NCBI RefSeq assembly: GCF_014696315.1
Contig: NZ_JACJPX010000009.1
Coordinates: forward strand, 62,001 to 126,000
DNA length: 64,000 nt
Origin: Calothrix membranacea FACHB-236
Lineage (GTDB): Bacteria; Cyanobacteriota; Cyanobacteriia; Cyanobacteriales; Nostocaceae
Direction: 5' to 3'
The notes under the pieces are model-generated. The model searched no databases. It was given only the letters and a program-made list of their open reading frames with translations, and was not told the origin of the DNA. Positions 17,494 to 27,684 of the stretch are shown in pieces; within the stretch, counting starts at the first letter, position 1; each line of letters starts with the position of its first letter. Position numbers and translations under genes: made by a program.

Positions 17494-17805
17494 TTAACTA
17501 TCAAGATTTCCATTAATTTTGGCGTTGAAACCATAGACTTGACGAGTACCAACCAGAGGTACGAGAGTTATTTCTTTTTCATCCCCTGGTTCAAAGCGAA
17601 CTGCGGTGCCAGCAGGAATATCGAGGCGCATTCCTCGCGCTTGTTCTCTATCAAAACTTAAGGCTGAGTTAACTTCAAAAAAGTGAAAATGTGAACCAAC
17701 TTGTATGGGGCGATCGCCTGTATTTGCTACTAGTAATTTAATAGTTTCACGCCCAGCATTTAATTCAATTTCTCCATCTGGGGTAATAATTTCTCCGGGA
17801 ATCAT
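17494..17805 (-). CDS. ureB: Urease subunit beta
   Basis: A complete 103-residue subunit beginning [20 protein letters not shown] with the invariant block [18 protein letters not shown] and the [10 protein letters not shown] motif. It packs with UreA and UreC in the (alphabetagamma)3 urease. AAAGGAG lies just before the ATG, 18 bp after ureA, so the two are cotranscribed. Downstream the expected ureC is displaced by a membrane-protein gene and a two-gene insertion. Confidence 0.97.
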   Translation of the reverse strand: MIPGEIITPDGEIELNAGRETIKLLVANTGDRPIQVGSHFHFFEVNSALSFDREQARGMRLDIPAGTAVRFEPGDEKEITLVPLVGTRQVYGFNAKINGNLDS

Positions 17806-17823
17806 ACTTTACTCCTTTGTAAA

Positions 17824-18126
17824 TTAACGAATGGGATTATGCACAGTTACTAACTTTGTCCCATCAGGAAAAGTTGCTTCTACTTGCACTTCATTTACCA
17901 TTTCCGGCACACCTTCCATCACGTCATTTCGCGTTAACAAAGTTGTGCCATAACTCATTAATTCCGCAACAGTTTGCCCATCTCTTGCACCTTCTAAAAT
18001 TGCAGCAGAAATATAAGCAACTGCTTCTGGATAATTTAATTTCAAACCTCTGTTCTTACGTCTCTCTGCTAATAAAGCAGCAGTAAAAATTAACAACTTA
18101 TCTTTTTCCTGTGGGGTAAGTTGCAT
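17824..18126 (-). CDS. ureA: Urease subunit gamma
   Basis: The 100-residue product starts [23 protein letters not shown] and contains [21 protein letters not shown] and [28 protein letters not shown], all typical of UreA. The ATG at 18126 is chosen over an upstream in-frame ATG because GAGGAGG lies 6 nt before it and family members begin MQLTPQE. It follows ureD by 22 bp on the same strand and is followed by ureB after 18 bp. Confidence 0.97.
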   Translation of the reverse strand: MQLTPQEKDKLLIFTAALLAERRKNRGLKLNYPEAVAYISAAILEGARDGQTVAELMSYGTTLLTRNDVMEGVPEMVNEVQVEATFPDGTKLVTVHNPIR

Positions 18127-18148
18127 TGTTTCCTCCTCTGCGCTTTGT

Positions 18149-18988
18149 TCAAACCTGCCAAACTCTGGGTATGCAGCTACCACGGCTCAAAAAATTAACC
18201 CGTAGCATCTGCCAAACAGCCGTAAACCAGTTTCGCACCTCAGATGTGGAAGCACCGCGATATCTACATAAAAGTCCATGTTGTAGTAGCGTCACTCCCG
18301 CCTGTCCTGCACCATGCCATAAATTGCGTGCTTTTTCTACTATTTCTGAGTCAACTGGATTACCAACCCAGACTAGACTACCGACAATTGGTTGTCCAGC
18401 CAAGCCGTGAGGACTGTGAAAAACTTCCTCGCTACCCGGTAAATATTGGCGATCAATCCACAAGGGAAAACCTTGCTGCCAAATTTCGGTATGCGATCGC
18501 CATTCTCCTTGCAAGAATTTCTCTCCTCTAGCACTGCGCCCTAACCGCGTAATTTCCCAGCCTAACCAAGTGGCTTCGGTTGCTAATTCTACCCGTAAAT
18601 CTTGCCGATAAATCGCACTGTTAAACAAAATTGTTTCTTGGGGTAGCCACTCCAAACAAGCCCCTGTATCTACTTTGATGTCGATAGTTTGTCTAGCTTG
18701 CTGTCCATTACTGCGGTAAATTTTACTAGCGGCGGCTGTAGTGATTAATGCTTGTGCATGGGGTTGGAGGTGGAAATTAAGAGACAGGCGATCGCCTCCC
18801 ACAACTCCCCCAGCCGTATGTAAAATGACGCTATGACAGACTTTTTCGCCTTCTGGATAAAATGGACGCTGTACTTTCAGCGGTGCTTGCTGGTGGTTGT
18901 AAATTAGTTGGGTGGCATTTTTGCGATCGGCGTAGACTAAATTAAGTTTGCCATGCCAACCTTTTGTTGTTTGCTGGTTGCAAGTCAT
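18149..18988 (-). CDS. ureD: Urease accessory protein UreD
   Basis: This 279-residue protein has the UreD landmarks [53 protein letters not shown] and GRSARGE. UreD (UreH) binds apo-urease and, with UreF and UreG, forms the complex that carbamylates the active-site lysine and inserts nickel. It is the first gene of the minus-strand urease cluster, so the main promoter should lie in 18989-19050. UreE, UreF and UreG are not in this window. Confidence 0.95.
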   Translation of the reverse strand: MTCNQQTTKGWHGKLNLVYADRKNATQLIYNHQQAPLKVQRPFYPEGEKVCHSVILHTAGGVVGGDRLSLNFHLQPHAQALITTAAASKIYRSNGQQARQTIDIKVDTGACLEWLPQETILFNSAIYRQDLRVELATEATWLGWEITRLGRSARGEKFLQGEWRSHTEIWQQGFPLWIDRQYLPGSEEVFHSPHGLAGQPIVGSLVWVGNPVDSEIVEKARNLWHGAGQAGVTLLQHGLLCRYRGASTSEVRNWFTAVWQMLRVNFLSRGSCIPRVWQV

Positions 18989-19053
18989 TTATAGAGTAAG
19001 CATTAGATTTCAGGTGAATTAAATCTTTTTTCACCCATTAAATTACAAATTTA

Positions 19054-20343
19054 TCATAATTTTTTCGCCAAAATTACATAATCATCTAACGTATAACATG
19101 ACTGATACTTTTGACCAAGATACTGCTGAAGTATTGAACTCATATACAATTGCTTGGGTAATTTATCTTGAGCAAATTTACCAAAATCTTGGTGAGAAAA
19201 TGGTGTTCTTGATTCTGTTGAAGTTAAATATTTATACCATACTAAATCTAATCCTAAATTATTAACAAATTTATGGACAAGTTTTTCTTCTTGTTGTATA
19301 TCTTCCATTTTATAAGTATTATAAGTTTTAAATAGTTTCTTGTCTTGGATAATTAGTAAGACATAGCCTTCATTCTTTAAACTTGTAGCAAATATCTGTT
19401 TGTAATTATTGTTAGCTTTAATTCTTTTATCTTCATCAGTAAAAAAGCAGTGAGAAATTACAATAAAATCAAAAAAATCTTTGGGGAGATTATGAGATTT
19501 ATCATCCCAGTCCAACAAATCAGCAGTCACAAACCGAAAGTAAGCATTAACTGGGTTTCTGCACGCCTCTATACATTTTCGCCAAAACTGAAGTCCTCGA
19601 AATTGAAATGCATCTTGTTTTTCTAAAGAGTAGTATGATAGATGGGTTTGTGGTAGATTCTCAAAATCACTTATACGTTGCAGAAATAAAGCTAAAGCAT
19701 AAGCAACTGTTCCGGGGCCTGCTGCAATATCTAAGATATTAAGTTTATTGTTGAGTAAGCCATCTTGATAAATAAAAAACCAAGCTAAATATACACAATA
19801 TATGTTTTCTAAAAAATACTTCATAAAGTAGACATGAGGAGTCAAACTAAAACGGTATTCTGGATCTTTCCCTATCTTTAAATGATTAATATCTTTTAGC
19901 GCATCCTCTATTTTTATAGCTAATTGCTTTTCAGGAATCTTACTAAATTCTTCCTGAAGATAGTCAACTAACTTATTTTCAAAAGCATAAAATATATCTT
20001 CATCAATCCCAGTAGATTGAATTTTGTATTTATCATGCTGAATTAATTGAAATTTTTGATAAACTAAATTTACAAATTTTTTATTTAGGGATAACTTTAT
20101 AGGATCTGTTCGTAACTGTGGTGATTCTGTTGATTTTTTACTTAAATTTTCTATATCTCTTTTATATTCCAGAGAATAACGCTCAAGTTGCAGCTTATCT
20201 CTAAATAATTTCTCTAACCATGAAAATCTTGCACCAGATTTTTGAATATCATGTAATATTTTGACAGCTTTTTGTGTATCTCCACGGCTCAATGCTACCT
20301 TAAACTGCTGACTACGCCACCAATTTGCAATAAAATTACTCAT
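19054..20343 (-). CDS. SAM-dependent methyltransferase-like protein
   Basis: This ~430-residue protein has a helical N-terminal ~150 residues (SRGDTQKAVKILHDIQKSG) and a class I methyltransferase core with motif I ILDIAAGPGTVAYALALF, an acidic YYSLEKQ block, VTADLLDWDD and FIVISHCFF. Its start overlaps the upstream radical SAM gene: ATG at 20343 lies within ATGAGTAA, and a second ATG at 20349 is also possible. Translational coupling and joint function are likely. The methyl-acceptor is unknown; AAGPGT is seen in Rsm22-like and other families. A/T-rich codon use and the gene pair suggest an accessory locus. Confidence 0.65.
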   Translation of the reverse strand: MSNFIANWWRSQQFKVALSRGDTQKAVKILHDIQKSGARFSWLEKLFRDKLQLERYSLEYKRDIENLSKKSTESPQLRTDPIKLSLNKKFVNLVYQKFQLIQHDKYKIQSTGIDEDIFYAFENKLVDYLQEEFSKIPEKQLAIKIEDALKDINHLKIGKDPEYRFSLTPHVYFMKYFLENIYCVYLAWFFIYQDGLLNNKLNILDIAAGPGTVAYALALFLQRISDFENLPQTHLSYYSLEKQDAFQFRGLQFWRKCIEACRNPVNAYFRFVTADLLDWDDKSHNLPKDFFDFIVISHCFFTDEDKRIKANNNYKQIFATSLKNEGYVLLIIQDKKLFKTYNTYKMEDIQQEEKLVHKFVNNLGLDLVWYKYLTSTESRTPFSHQDFGKFAQDKLPKQLYMSSILQQYLGQKYQSCYTLDDYVILAKKL

Positions 20344-21274
20344 AACCAAATCCGTTCTTTCCCTCTTTAATTTCCACGCTAGAAAGCCGAGTTTTTAACT
20401 TTTCTTTAAACCTCATATAGCCAGAATTTTCCGAATCATACCACCAAGCATATTTTTGCTTAATTTCGTCTGCTTCCTGACGAGTAGATGCTACAAGAGA
20501 ACGATTATTATTAGGGTGAAAATCTTGAATTACTACTCGATCAGCAATAGCTAATTTATCAATAAAAGCAGATTCATCTGTTAATAACGTTGGAAGTAAC
20601 GGCGTAATTGTAATAGAAAGCTTAGGAATATATCCTTTAAAATAATCAATATTTTGCTTAATTTTCAATACCGAATTTAATCTAGCTTTGATACTGGGTG
20701 AACGTGGTTCAAAATCCCTTCGCACTGATTCACTACCAGTGGGAATACTCATATTAATTCGTAATCGCTGAAATCTTTGTAAATAATCAATATCTCTAGT
20801 AATAATTGGGCTACGAGTTTGAATTACTAAAGTTGGCGTTGGATAACCGTTATCTCTCACATCAAGCATTATTTCTAATAACCTGCGAGTTAGCTGATGT
20901 TTAGATTCGATAGGTTGATAAGGATCTGTAACACTACTCATGTAAATCCTGGGAGGTTTTTCAGGATTTTTTTCATACCATTTTATTAATTCTTTTTCTA
21001 AAATTACGGCAGCATTTTCTTTAAAAATGACCCATTTACCCCAATCCTGACGCATTTGAGTATTAGGACTAAATGCAGCGGCATAGCAATAACTGCAACC
21101 ATATTGACAACCTCGATAAGGATTTAAAGTAAAATCATAAGCAGCGATAAAACCAGTAGCTTTTGTCAGCAATGATTTAGCATTCTGGGCGTAAACCTTT
21201 GTATCCCCAAACGTTTCTTTAACTAATTTAGTAGGGATATGGTTGCTATAACCTTCATAGTGTGGTTTAACCAT
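20336..21274 (-). CDS. Radical SAM protein (SplB/Rv2578c-like)
   Basis: The 312-residue protein carries the iron-sulfur motif C-x3-C-x2-C in RGCQYGCSYCYA (residues ~54-65), preceded by AYDFTLNPYRGC. PRIYMSSVTDPYQPIE, RRLLEIMLD and LVIQTRSPIITRDID are features of the spore-photolyase-like/Rv2578c group. Members cleave SAM to a 5'-deoxyadenosyl radical; the substrate is unknown here. It overlaps the downstream methyltransferase by 8-14 bp, so the two probably form one operon. A cytoplasmic [4Fe-4S] enzyme is expected. Confidence 0.85.
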   Translation of the reverse strand: MVKPHYEGYSNHIPTKLVKETFGDTKVYAQNAKSLLTKATGFIAAYDFTLNPYRGCQYGCSYCYAAAFSPNTQMRQDWGKWVIFKENAAVILEKELIKWYEKNPEKPPRIYMSSVTDPYQPIESKHQLTRRLLEIMLDVRDNGYPTPTLVIQTRSPIITRDIDYLQRFQRLRINMSIPTGSESVRRDFEPRSPSIKARLNSVLKIKQNIDYFKGYIPKLSITITPLLPTLLTDESAFIDKLAIADRVVIQDFHPNNNRSLVASTRQEADEIKQKYAWWYDSENSGYMRFKEKLKTRLSSVEIKEGKNGFGYE

Positions 21275-21419
21275 ATTTGCTAGTTTTTATAACCGATGAT
21301 AATCTTAAATAAAGGCGTTGAGAATAACTTTTAACTCTAGTTAAATATAACTATTACTTATAGACAAACGTATTGGCGAATCAAATCTTTTTGGTTCAAG
21401 TGTTAGTTTCAAGTGTTAG

Positions 21420-21527
21420 TTAAGTTTTTAATATTGCAATTTGTGGCGCGTCTACTCCCAGCAGCCAGCGCACAAAATCTGCAGGGTACTGTTCGGCTAA
21501 ATATTTACAAGCGTTGTCGTAACTCAA
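21420..21527 (-). pseudogene. N-terminal remnant of an Rpn/transposase-like gene
   Basis: From a TTG at 21527 the minus strand reads SYDNACKYLAEQYPADFVRW then LLGVDAPQIAILKT and a stop at 21420-21422. This matches the N-terminus of a second Rpn-like family, in which the next residues are typically ELTLEP; after the stop the sequence continues LTLET, so a single GAA to TAA change would explain it. Only ~35 codons remain. Confidence 0.6.
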
Positions 21528-21590
21528 GCTATTTTCAGATTTTTATTTGATATCAATTTATTTACTATAATTCTGCGATTTAATAACACA

Positions 21591-21628
21591 AAAAAACAGC
21601 CGCCTCCACATGGGAAGCAGCTGTTTTG
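21591..21628 (-). terminator. Terminator after groEL
   Basis: On the minus strand AAAACAGC and GCTGTTTT form an 8-bp stem followed by a T-run (seven A's at 21591-21597 on the plus strand). It lies 23 bp past the groEL stop. The 275 bp between it and the radical SAM gene hold only the Rpn remnant and a duplicated TTCAAGTGTTAG motif. Confidence 0.75.
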
Positions 21629-21650
21629 ACAAATAGGGGGCTAGGAAATA

Positions 21651-23366
<1,716 letters not shown>

Positions 23367-23436
23367 TCAAACTTCGTGCTATGTCATTTGTCCTTTGTCA
23401 TTAACTAATGACAAAATGACCAATGATCAATGACCA

Positions 23437-23748
23437 TTACGCAACGACTGCTAGAATATCTTTTTCAGAAAGCAGGACATATTCTTCTGTGCCGAGCTTG
23501 ACATCTGTGCCAGCGTACTTGGAGTACAGCACTTTGTCGCCGACTTTAATTTCTGGTTCTTGACGAGAACCGTCATCATTCCGTTTGCCAGGGCCAAGGG
23601 CGACTACTTCCCCTACCTGGGGTTTTTCCTTGGCTGTGTCGGGCAAATACAAACCACCTGCGGTCTTTTCCTCAGAGGCGCTCACTTTCACGAAAACGCG
23701 ATCGCCTAAAGGTTTTACTGTAGAAACGCTTAAAGATACTGCTGCCAT
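23437..23748 (-). CDS. groES: Co-chaperonin GroES
   Basis: From the ATG at 23746-23748 the product is 103 residues, beginning [22 protein letters not shown] and containing the mobile-loop region [19 protein letters not shown] and [13 protein letters not shown]. An upstream in-frame start would place the CIRCE operator inside the coding sequence and is rejected. GroES caps the GroEL cylinder. The operator lies 18 nt before the start codon, as in other HrcA-controlled groESL operons. Confidence 0.98.
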   Translation of the reverse strand: MAAVSLSVSTVKPLGDRVFVKVSASEEKTAGGLYLPDTAKEKPQVGEVVALGPGKRNDDGSRQEPEIKVGDKVLYSKYAGTDVKLGTEEYVLLSEKDILAVVA

Positions 23749-23765
23749 ATTTAATTTCTCCAGAG

Positions 23766-23792
23766 TTAGCACTCTCAACTCCTGAGTGCTAA
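23766..23792 (-). promoter_or_regulatory. CIRCE operator (HrcA site)
   Basis: TTAGCACTC - nine bases - GAGTGCTAA is a perfect match to the CIRCE inverted repeat. It sits in the groES 5' untranslated region. HrcA binding here represses groESL at normal temperature in cyanobacteria and many other bacteria. Confidence 0.97.
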
Positions 23793-24163
23793 TTTACCGA
23801 AGAGTCGCACACAATGGCAACAATTTCTGGTGTACGGGTTTCCGAACTAGTTGGGTAATGGGGACTGGGGACTGGGGATTGGGATTGGGGATTGGGATTG
23901 GGGATTGGGGATTGGGGACTGGGGATTGAGGATTGGGAAAGAATTAACTCTTAACCTTTGTACAGAAGCGATTAATCGCGTGTCTCTTGACATTTGACAT
24001 TTAACTCTGAATTTTTGAGCTTTAATTACACATACTTAAGCATAAATACTTATTAATATTTAACCTTCAGGTTTTTTGCTGTCAGCGATGAATATTTTTA
24101 TAGGAATGAATTTATTTGCAAAGTGGGGAAATTGTTATAGAACTGTAATCAGGGAGCAGCTCG
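23793..24163. other. Intergenic region with G-rich repeats and a palindrome copy
   Basis: This holds the groESL promoter next to CIRCE, then a GGGGACT/GGGGATT repeat tract at 23857-23938 and a degenerate copy of the dispersed palindrome at 23964-23984 (AGAAGCGATTAATCGCGTGTCT). The rest is AT-rich. No gene is seen. Confidence 0.7.
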
Positions 24164-24663
24164 ATGAGTAACAATACAGTGATCCAGTGCAGCCGTAAAA
24201 TCCCCAAAACCACTAAATATCTAGACAATAAAGCCCTGGGTAATTGTGTAGAAACTTTAGGATTTGCAAAGATTCAACGACATATTTTGATTTGGGTTAG
24301 CCAGACAGTTGCTAACTGCTGCTCAAAACAAGCTAGTCTGGAATCCTGGGAATACTTAAAAAAGCGACTGAAGCAACTCAAACTCTATCAGACGCATAAT
24401 AGTCGTCCCATTTGCATTAATGAAAATAAAGCCAATTGCTTGCGGCTTTTCGGTTCTAGACCGATAATGGTTGTTTACCCGGATGGTGTCTGGTATCGTC
24501 GAGCAAACACGGAAGTGATTGAGCGGATCACCCAAGAACACTTGATAGGCAAATTAAGGTGGTGGCAGAATATGCATTTTTAACCCATCCTTTGCCAGAA
24601 ACTTCTCTGGTTGCTTGTGAACAACTGATAGAGGACTTAACATCCGAAGGATATCGTAATTAA
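24164..24663 (+). pseudogene. Decayed 2Fe-2S thioredoxin-like ferredoxin gene
   Basis: The first frame (24164-24583) reads IQRHILIWVSQTVANCCSKQ, WEYLKKRLKQLKL, NCLRLFGSRPIMVVYPDGVWY and VIERITQEHLIGK, then stops. A different frame continues VVAEYAFLTHPLPE to a stop at 24661-24663, so a frameshift near 24555-24565 splits the gene. Intact relatives, from memory, have four Cys ligands (FLCADQT, CC, CLxxC); here the first reads Trp and the last Phe. Together the frameshift and missing ligands indicate a non-functional ferredoxin, or a cluster-free derivative ending early. Confidence 0.7.
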
Positions 24664-24973
24664 GTAGTAAGCGCTCTGAAGCGGGGGTTGGTTTTGAGCT
24701 AGGGTCATCTTCAGCCATTACTGAACTTGTGAATCGGAAGGATTATTATTTAATCAGCGCTTTTTTCACCCGCGACTTTCAAAGCGATATATAATAACGC
24801 ATTATAATTACTACTGCTCTACGTATCCTTACTGGACTATTGCCAATAAGCTAGTAGTCTCCTAAACAGTGGTTATCACTGATAAGACTTCCCAGAAGCA
24901 AAGGCAGGTTAAGTGGGAAAAAAGACAACATCTCAGAATAATCCACCATAGAGGATAAATATACAAGACCTTG
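24664..24973. other. Upstream region of the NarL-type regulator
   Basis: No gene is seen. It presumably contains the regulator promoter. A short CAGTGGTTATCACTG palindrome lies at about 24870. Nothing else could be assigned. Confidence 0.5.
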
Positions 24974-25651
24974 ATGGACCGAAGCGCGACAAGTGCCACT
25001 GCTATGAAAGAGCCCAGCATGAAAGATCACAAACGACTTCTACTGATTGATGATGACCCTAACCTCATCTTGCTGGTGAAGGATTACTTGGAATTCCGGG
25101 GATATGAAGTCATCACCGCCGAAAATGGAAGAGAAGCTTTAGAAATTCTAGAGCATGATGTTCCAGATATGATTATCTGCGACGTGATGATGCCGGAAAT
25201 GGACGGATACACTTTTGTAGAACAAGTCCGGCAAAATGAACGTACCAGCTGGATTCCCGTTCTTTTCCTTTCAGCTAAAGGACAAAGCGCAGACCGAGTT
25301 AAAGGTCTAAATAAAGGTGCTGACGTTTATATGGTCAAGCCTTTTGAACCTGAAGAACTCGTAGCGCAAGTAGAATCTTCACTGAAACAAACTATCCGTT
25401 GGAAAGAACACCAAGCAAAAGGAGGGGAAAACGGTTCTCGTATCCAGGTTCCCTTCGATGTACAGTTAACTCCAACCGAACTAAAAGTTGTACAGTTCGT
25501 AGCTAGGGGTTTAGCTAACCGCGAAATTGCGGAAGAGTTAAACGTCAGTCAGCGTACTGTTGAAAGCCATGTGTCCAATATGTTGGGCAAAACTAATCTC
25601 CACAACCGTACTGAACTAGCACGGTGGGCGATTGAGAATCAAATGGCTTAA
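24974..25651 (+). CDS. NarL/FixJ-family response regulator (Ycf29/Rre1-like)
   Basis: The 225-residue product has a receiver domain (LLLIDDDPNL, phospho-Asp in IICDVMMPEMDGY, LFLSAKG, Lys in YMVKPF) and a C-terminal LuxR-type helix-turn-helix (LTPTELKVVQFVARGLANREIAEELNVSQRTVESHVSNML). The layout and the very conserved receiver resemble the Ycf29/Rre1 group of cyanobacteria and plastids, though this was not checked. ATG at 24974 is the first start; inner ATGs at ~25010 and 25019 are also possible. It is a cytoplasmic DNA-binding transcription factor. Its cognate kinase is not adjacent. Confidence 0.85.
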   Translation: MDRSATSATAMKEPSMKDHKRLLLIDDDPNLILLVKDYLEFRGYEVITAENGREALEILEHDVPDMIICDVMMPEMDGYTFVEQVRQNERTSWIPVLFLSAKGQSADRVKGLNKGADVYMVKPFEPEELVAQVESSLKQTIRWKEHQAKGGENGSRIQVPFDVQLTPTELKVVQFVARGLANREIAEELNVSQRTVESHVSNMLGKTNLHNRTELARWAIENQMA

Positions 25652-25653
25652 AT

Positions 25654-25707
25654 AGCTATCAGCATTCAGCCGTCAGGCTTTAGCTGTCTAATTGACTGCT
25701 GATAGCT
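25654..25707 (+). terminator. Hairpin after the response regulator
   Basis: AGCTATCAGCA (25654-25664) and TGCTGATAGCT (25697-25707) form a perfect 11-bp stem three bases after the stop codon. The loop also contains a small AGCC/GGCT pairing. There is no strong T-run, so it may be an mRNA 3'-end stabiliser rather than a classical terminator. Confidence 0.55.
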
Positions 25708-25894
25708 GATAGTTTAATGATTACTAAACTGCTTGCAGGATGAATTGGCGAAAATTTCTCAATCTAATTCATCAAATTCTGATATCCAGTGTCAAACCCC
25801 ATGAATTATAAATTGTGAAGCTAATGATTAATTTTCTTAACTTCCTGTTTTTATAATTCACCGCTAACAAGAGAGTCCTTACTGGTTGATACTG

Positions 25895-26226
25895 GCAACT
25901 CTACCATTTGGCGGAACTGCTTCCGCTTAACCTCCGCTCCCTAGGTAAATTGGTAGTTGCTAATTACTCGACAGTAGGTGATTCTGGCTCCCCACAAAAT
26001 AGCGGCTATTTCTGGATGTTGGGGTAGTAGAAAGAGCATTTCAACTTAGGGCAGAAGATAACTATAGTTTGTCCTGAGTTACCGCCTCGCCAATCTCACC
26101 ATGCGATAACGGGATTACTAGGATTGAGAGTACATCACCATTATCAGTCCCACTCGCTTGCTGATATCTAGTTCAGAGTACGCATCTCCTCACTTGAATC
26201 GCACTATGGAATTTAGCAAGCGGGTG
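25895..26226. other. Structured noncoding region, possible RNA gene
   Basis: Two folded blocks are visible. Outer arms GCAACTctACCATTT (25895-25909) and AAATTGGTAGTTGC (25947-25960) enclose a perfect GCGGAA-ctgc-TTCCGC hairpin (25911-25926). Further on, CACTCGCTTGCT (26151-26162) pairs with AGCAAGCGGGTG (26215-26226) at 11 of 12 positions. All six frames are stop-rich. It lies in a 1.17-kb gene-free stretch (25652-26823) that otherwise holds only a kinase remnant. Confidence 0.4.
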
Positions 26227-26242
26227 TTTCTTTCATTAGTTA

Positions 26243-26374
26243 TTAATTGGCACTTAGTCTCACTAATGCTATAGGAATTTTAATGGCAAATTCTGTCTCA
26301 TATTCAGGACGGGATGTTAAGTAGATATTGCCGTGATGATTCTCAATAACTTGATAGTTAATAGCTAATCTCAG
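26243..26374 (-). pseudogene. C-terminal remnant of a histidine kinase gene
   Basis: The minus strand reads LAINYQVIENHHGNIYLTSR, PEYETEFAIKIPIAL and a stop at 26243-26245. This is the last beta-strand region of a HATPase domain (G2 tail through the final K-I-P-I strand). A stop codon sits two codons upstream of the match and the rest of the kinase is absent, so only ~43 codons survive. Confidence 0.65.
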
Positions 26375-26823
26375 TAATTAAAAGCAATTCAACCCAACTA
26401 TGCAAAGCTTTACAGGGGGTAAGGGAAAAATTTTTTCCTTTCCTCCTTTTCTCTATGTGTCTAGCTTGGAAGTGCTGAGTTCTCTTAGCAGTAGCGGGGC
26501 GTTTAGCTTGTGCTGAGTGAAAATCCCAATTTCACTTTCATCCAAGGCTTGTGAAACTTTTTTTATTAGGACAGCTTCCTCTGCTGAAACAGCGATCGCA
26601 ATCTATTAGATATATAACCTTCTTAGGTTGGCAAGGTCACCATCCAAGCTTTATCCTAAAAAAACTAAGTATTTGTATTTTCAGGAAAACTATCATAGCA
26701 TATTTGTGCTATTTCATACCTAACAAAATACTAAATAACTGATGTAAAACTTCACAGAAAACAACAGTCATTTATTCTTAAGTTAATTGTGACTGCTGCC
26801 AAGACACCCTTGATACTTAAAAT

Positions 26824-27363
26824 ATGCCCTGGAACAACCTCTTACAACCGGACTTGATTTTAGAAGGTTCCATTTTAAAACTCACTCCAGACATTATCCA
26901 GCAATATGGATTGAAGGGATTAGTGCTGGATGTAGATGAAACTTTAGTACCAATGAAAATAGGGGCGGCTTCAGCAGAATTACAACAATGGGTAGAGGAA
27001 ATGCGTGCCTGTGCTGTACTTTGGTTAGTCAGCAATAACCTGAGTGAAATGCGGATTGGGAGTATTGCCCGTTCCCTGAACCTGCCTTATTATCTAGGCG
27101 CAGCAAAACCATCACGACGCAAAATTAGAGCCGCACTCAAGGCGATGAATTTACCCGTTCACCAAGTGGGGATGGTAGGCGATCGCTTGTTTACCGATGT
27201 CTTAGCAGGTAACCGCCTGGGAATGTTTACCATCTTGGTGGAACCTATTATCCATCCTGAGGTGGCTCTGCGCTCTCATCCCATCAGAAACTTTGAAGTT
27301 TGGGTCTCCGAAGCCTTGGGCGCTAGTATCAGCCCCAAATACACAAAAATTCACAAAGATTGA
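26824..27363 (+). CDS. YqeG-family HAD phosphatase
   Basis: This 179-residue protein is a HAD-superfamily IIIA phosphatase. LVLDVDETLVP (residues ~33-43) holds the nucleophile and acid Asp, LVSNN is motif II, and HQVGMVGDRLFTDVLAGNRLGM provides motif III/IV acidic residues. Size and order match the YqeG family found across cyanobacteria and Firmicutes, whose plant relatives act on phosphatidylglycerol phosphate; a similar lipid role is possible here but unproven. It lacks a membrane segment. It stands alone with a long gene-free region upstream. Confidence 0.9.
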   Translation: MPWNNLLQPDLILEGSILKLTPDIIQQYGLKGLVLDVDETLVPMKIGAASAELQQWVEEMRACAVLWLVSNNLSEMRIGSIARSLNLPYYLGAAKPSRRKIRAALKAMNLPVHQVGMVGDRLFTDVLAGNRLGMFTILVEPIIHPEVALRSHPIRNFEVWVSEALGASISPKYTKIHKD

Positions 27364-27498
27364 TTTTTAGTTAAAAAACTAAATCTAAAAAAAACATTAA
27401 GGAATCTTTCGCAATGAAAAAAATCTGGGATTATAAGTGTTAATAACATGGGGTCAGCCAAAAAAAGACCCTAAAGTTTAATAAATACATATAAAACC

Positions 27499-27540
27499 GT
27501 AAAGCGTCGGCCCTCACTGATAGAGGTGCTGGCGCTTTAC
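27499..27540 (+). terminator. Hairpin downstream of the YqeG gene
   Basis: GTAAAGCG (27499-27506) pairs with CGCTTTAC (27533-27540); GCC/GGT and CCTC/GAGG pairings extend it. It lies ~135 bp after the stop. A smaller GGGTC-GACCC hairpin precedes it at about 27451-27473. The T-run is weak. Confidence 0.45.
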
Positions 27541-27597
27541 AATTTAGAGATGAGTCCAAAGTCCAGAGTCCAAAGTGTTGACCTTTAACTCTTGAGT

Positions 27598-27684
27598 ACA
27601 GATGCGATTAATCGCGTCTCTCCAACCCTTGACCCTTGACCCTTGACCCTTGACCCTTGACCCTTGACCCTTGACCCTTGACCC
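27598..27684. repeat. Palindrome copy plus TTGACCC heptamer tract
   Basis: ACAGATGCGATTAATCGCGTCT (27598-27620 region) is a dispersed palindrome copy. About eight TTGACCC/CCCTTGA units follow from 27627 and run directly into the proB start codon, whose TTG is the next unit of the tract. Confidence 0.85.

Noticed and set aside
26551-26742. 63-residue plus-strand frame in the gap before the YqeG gene
   Set aside because: No ribosome-binding site, no recognisable composition and stop-rich surroundings.
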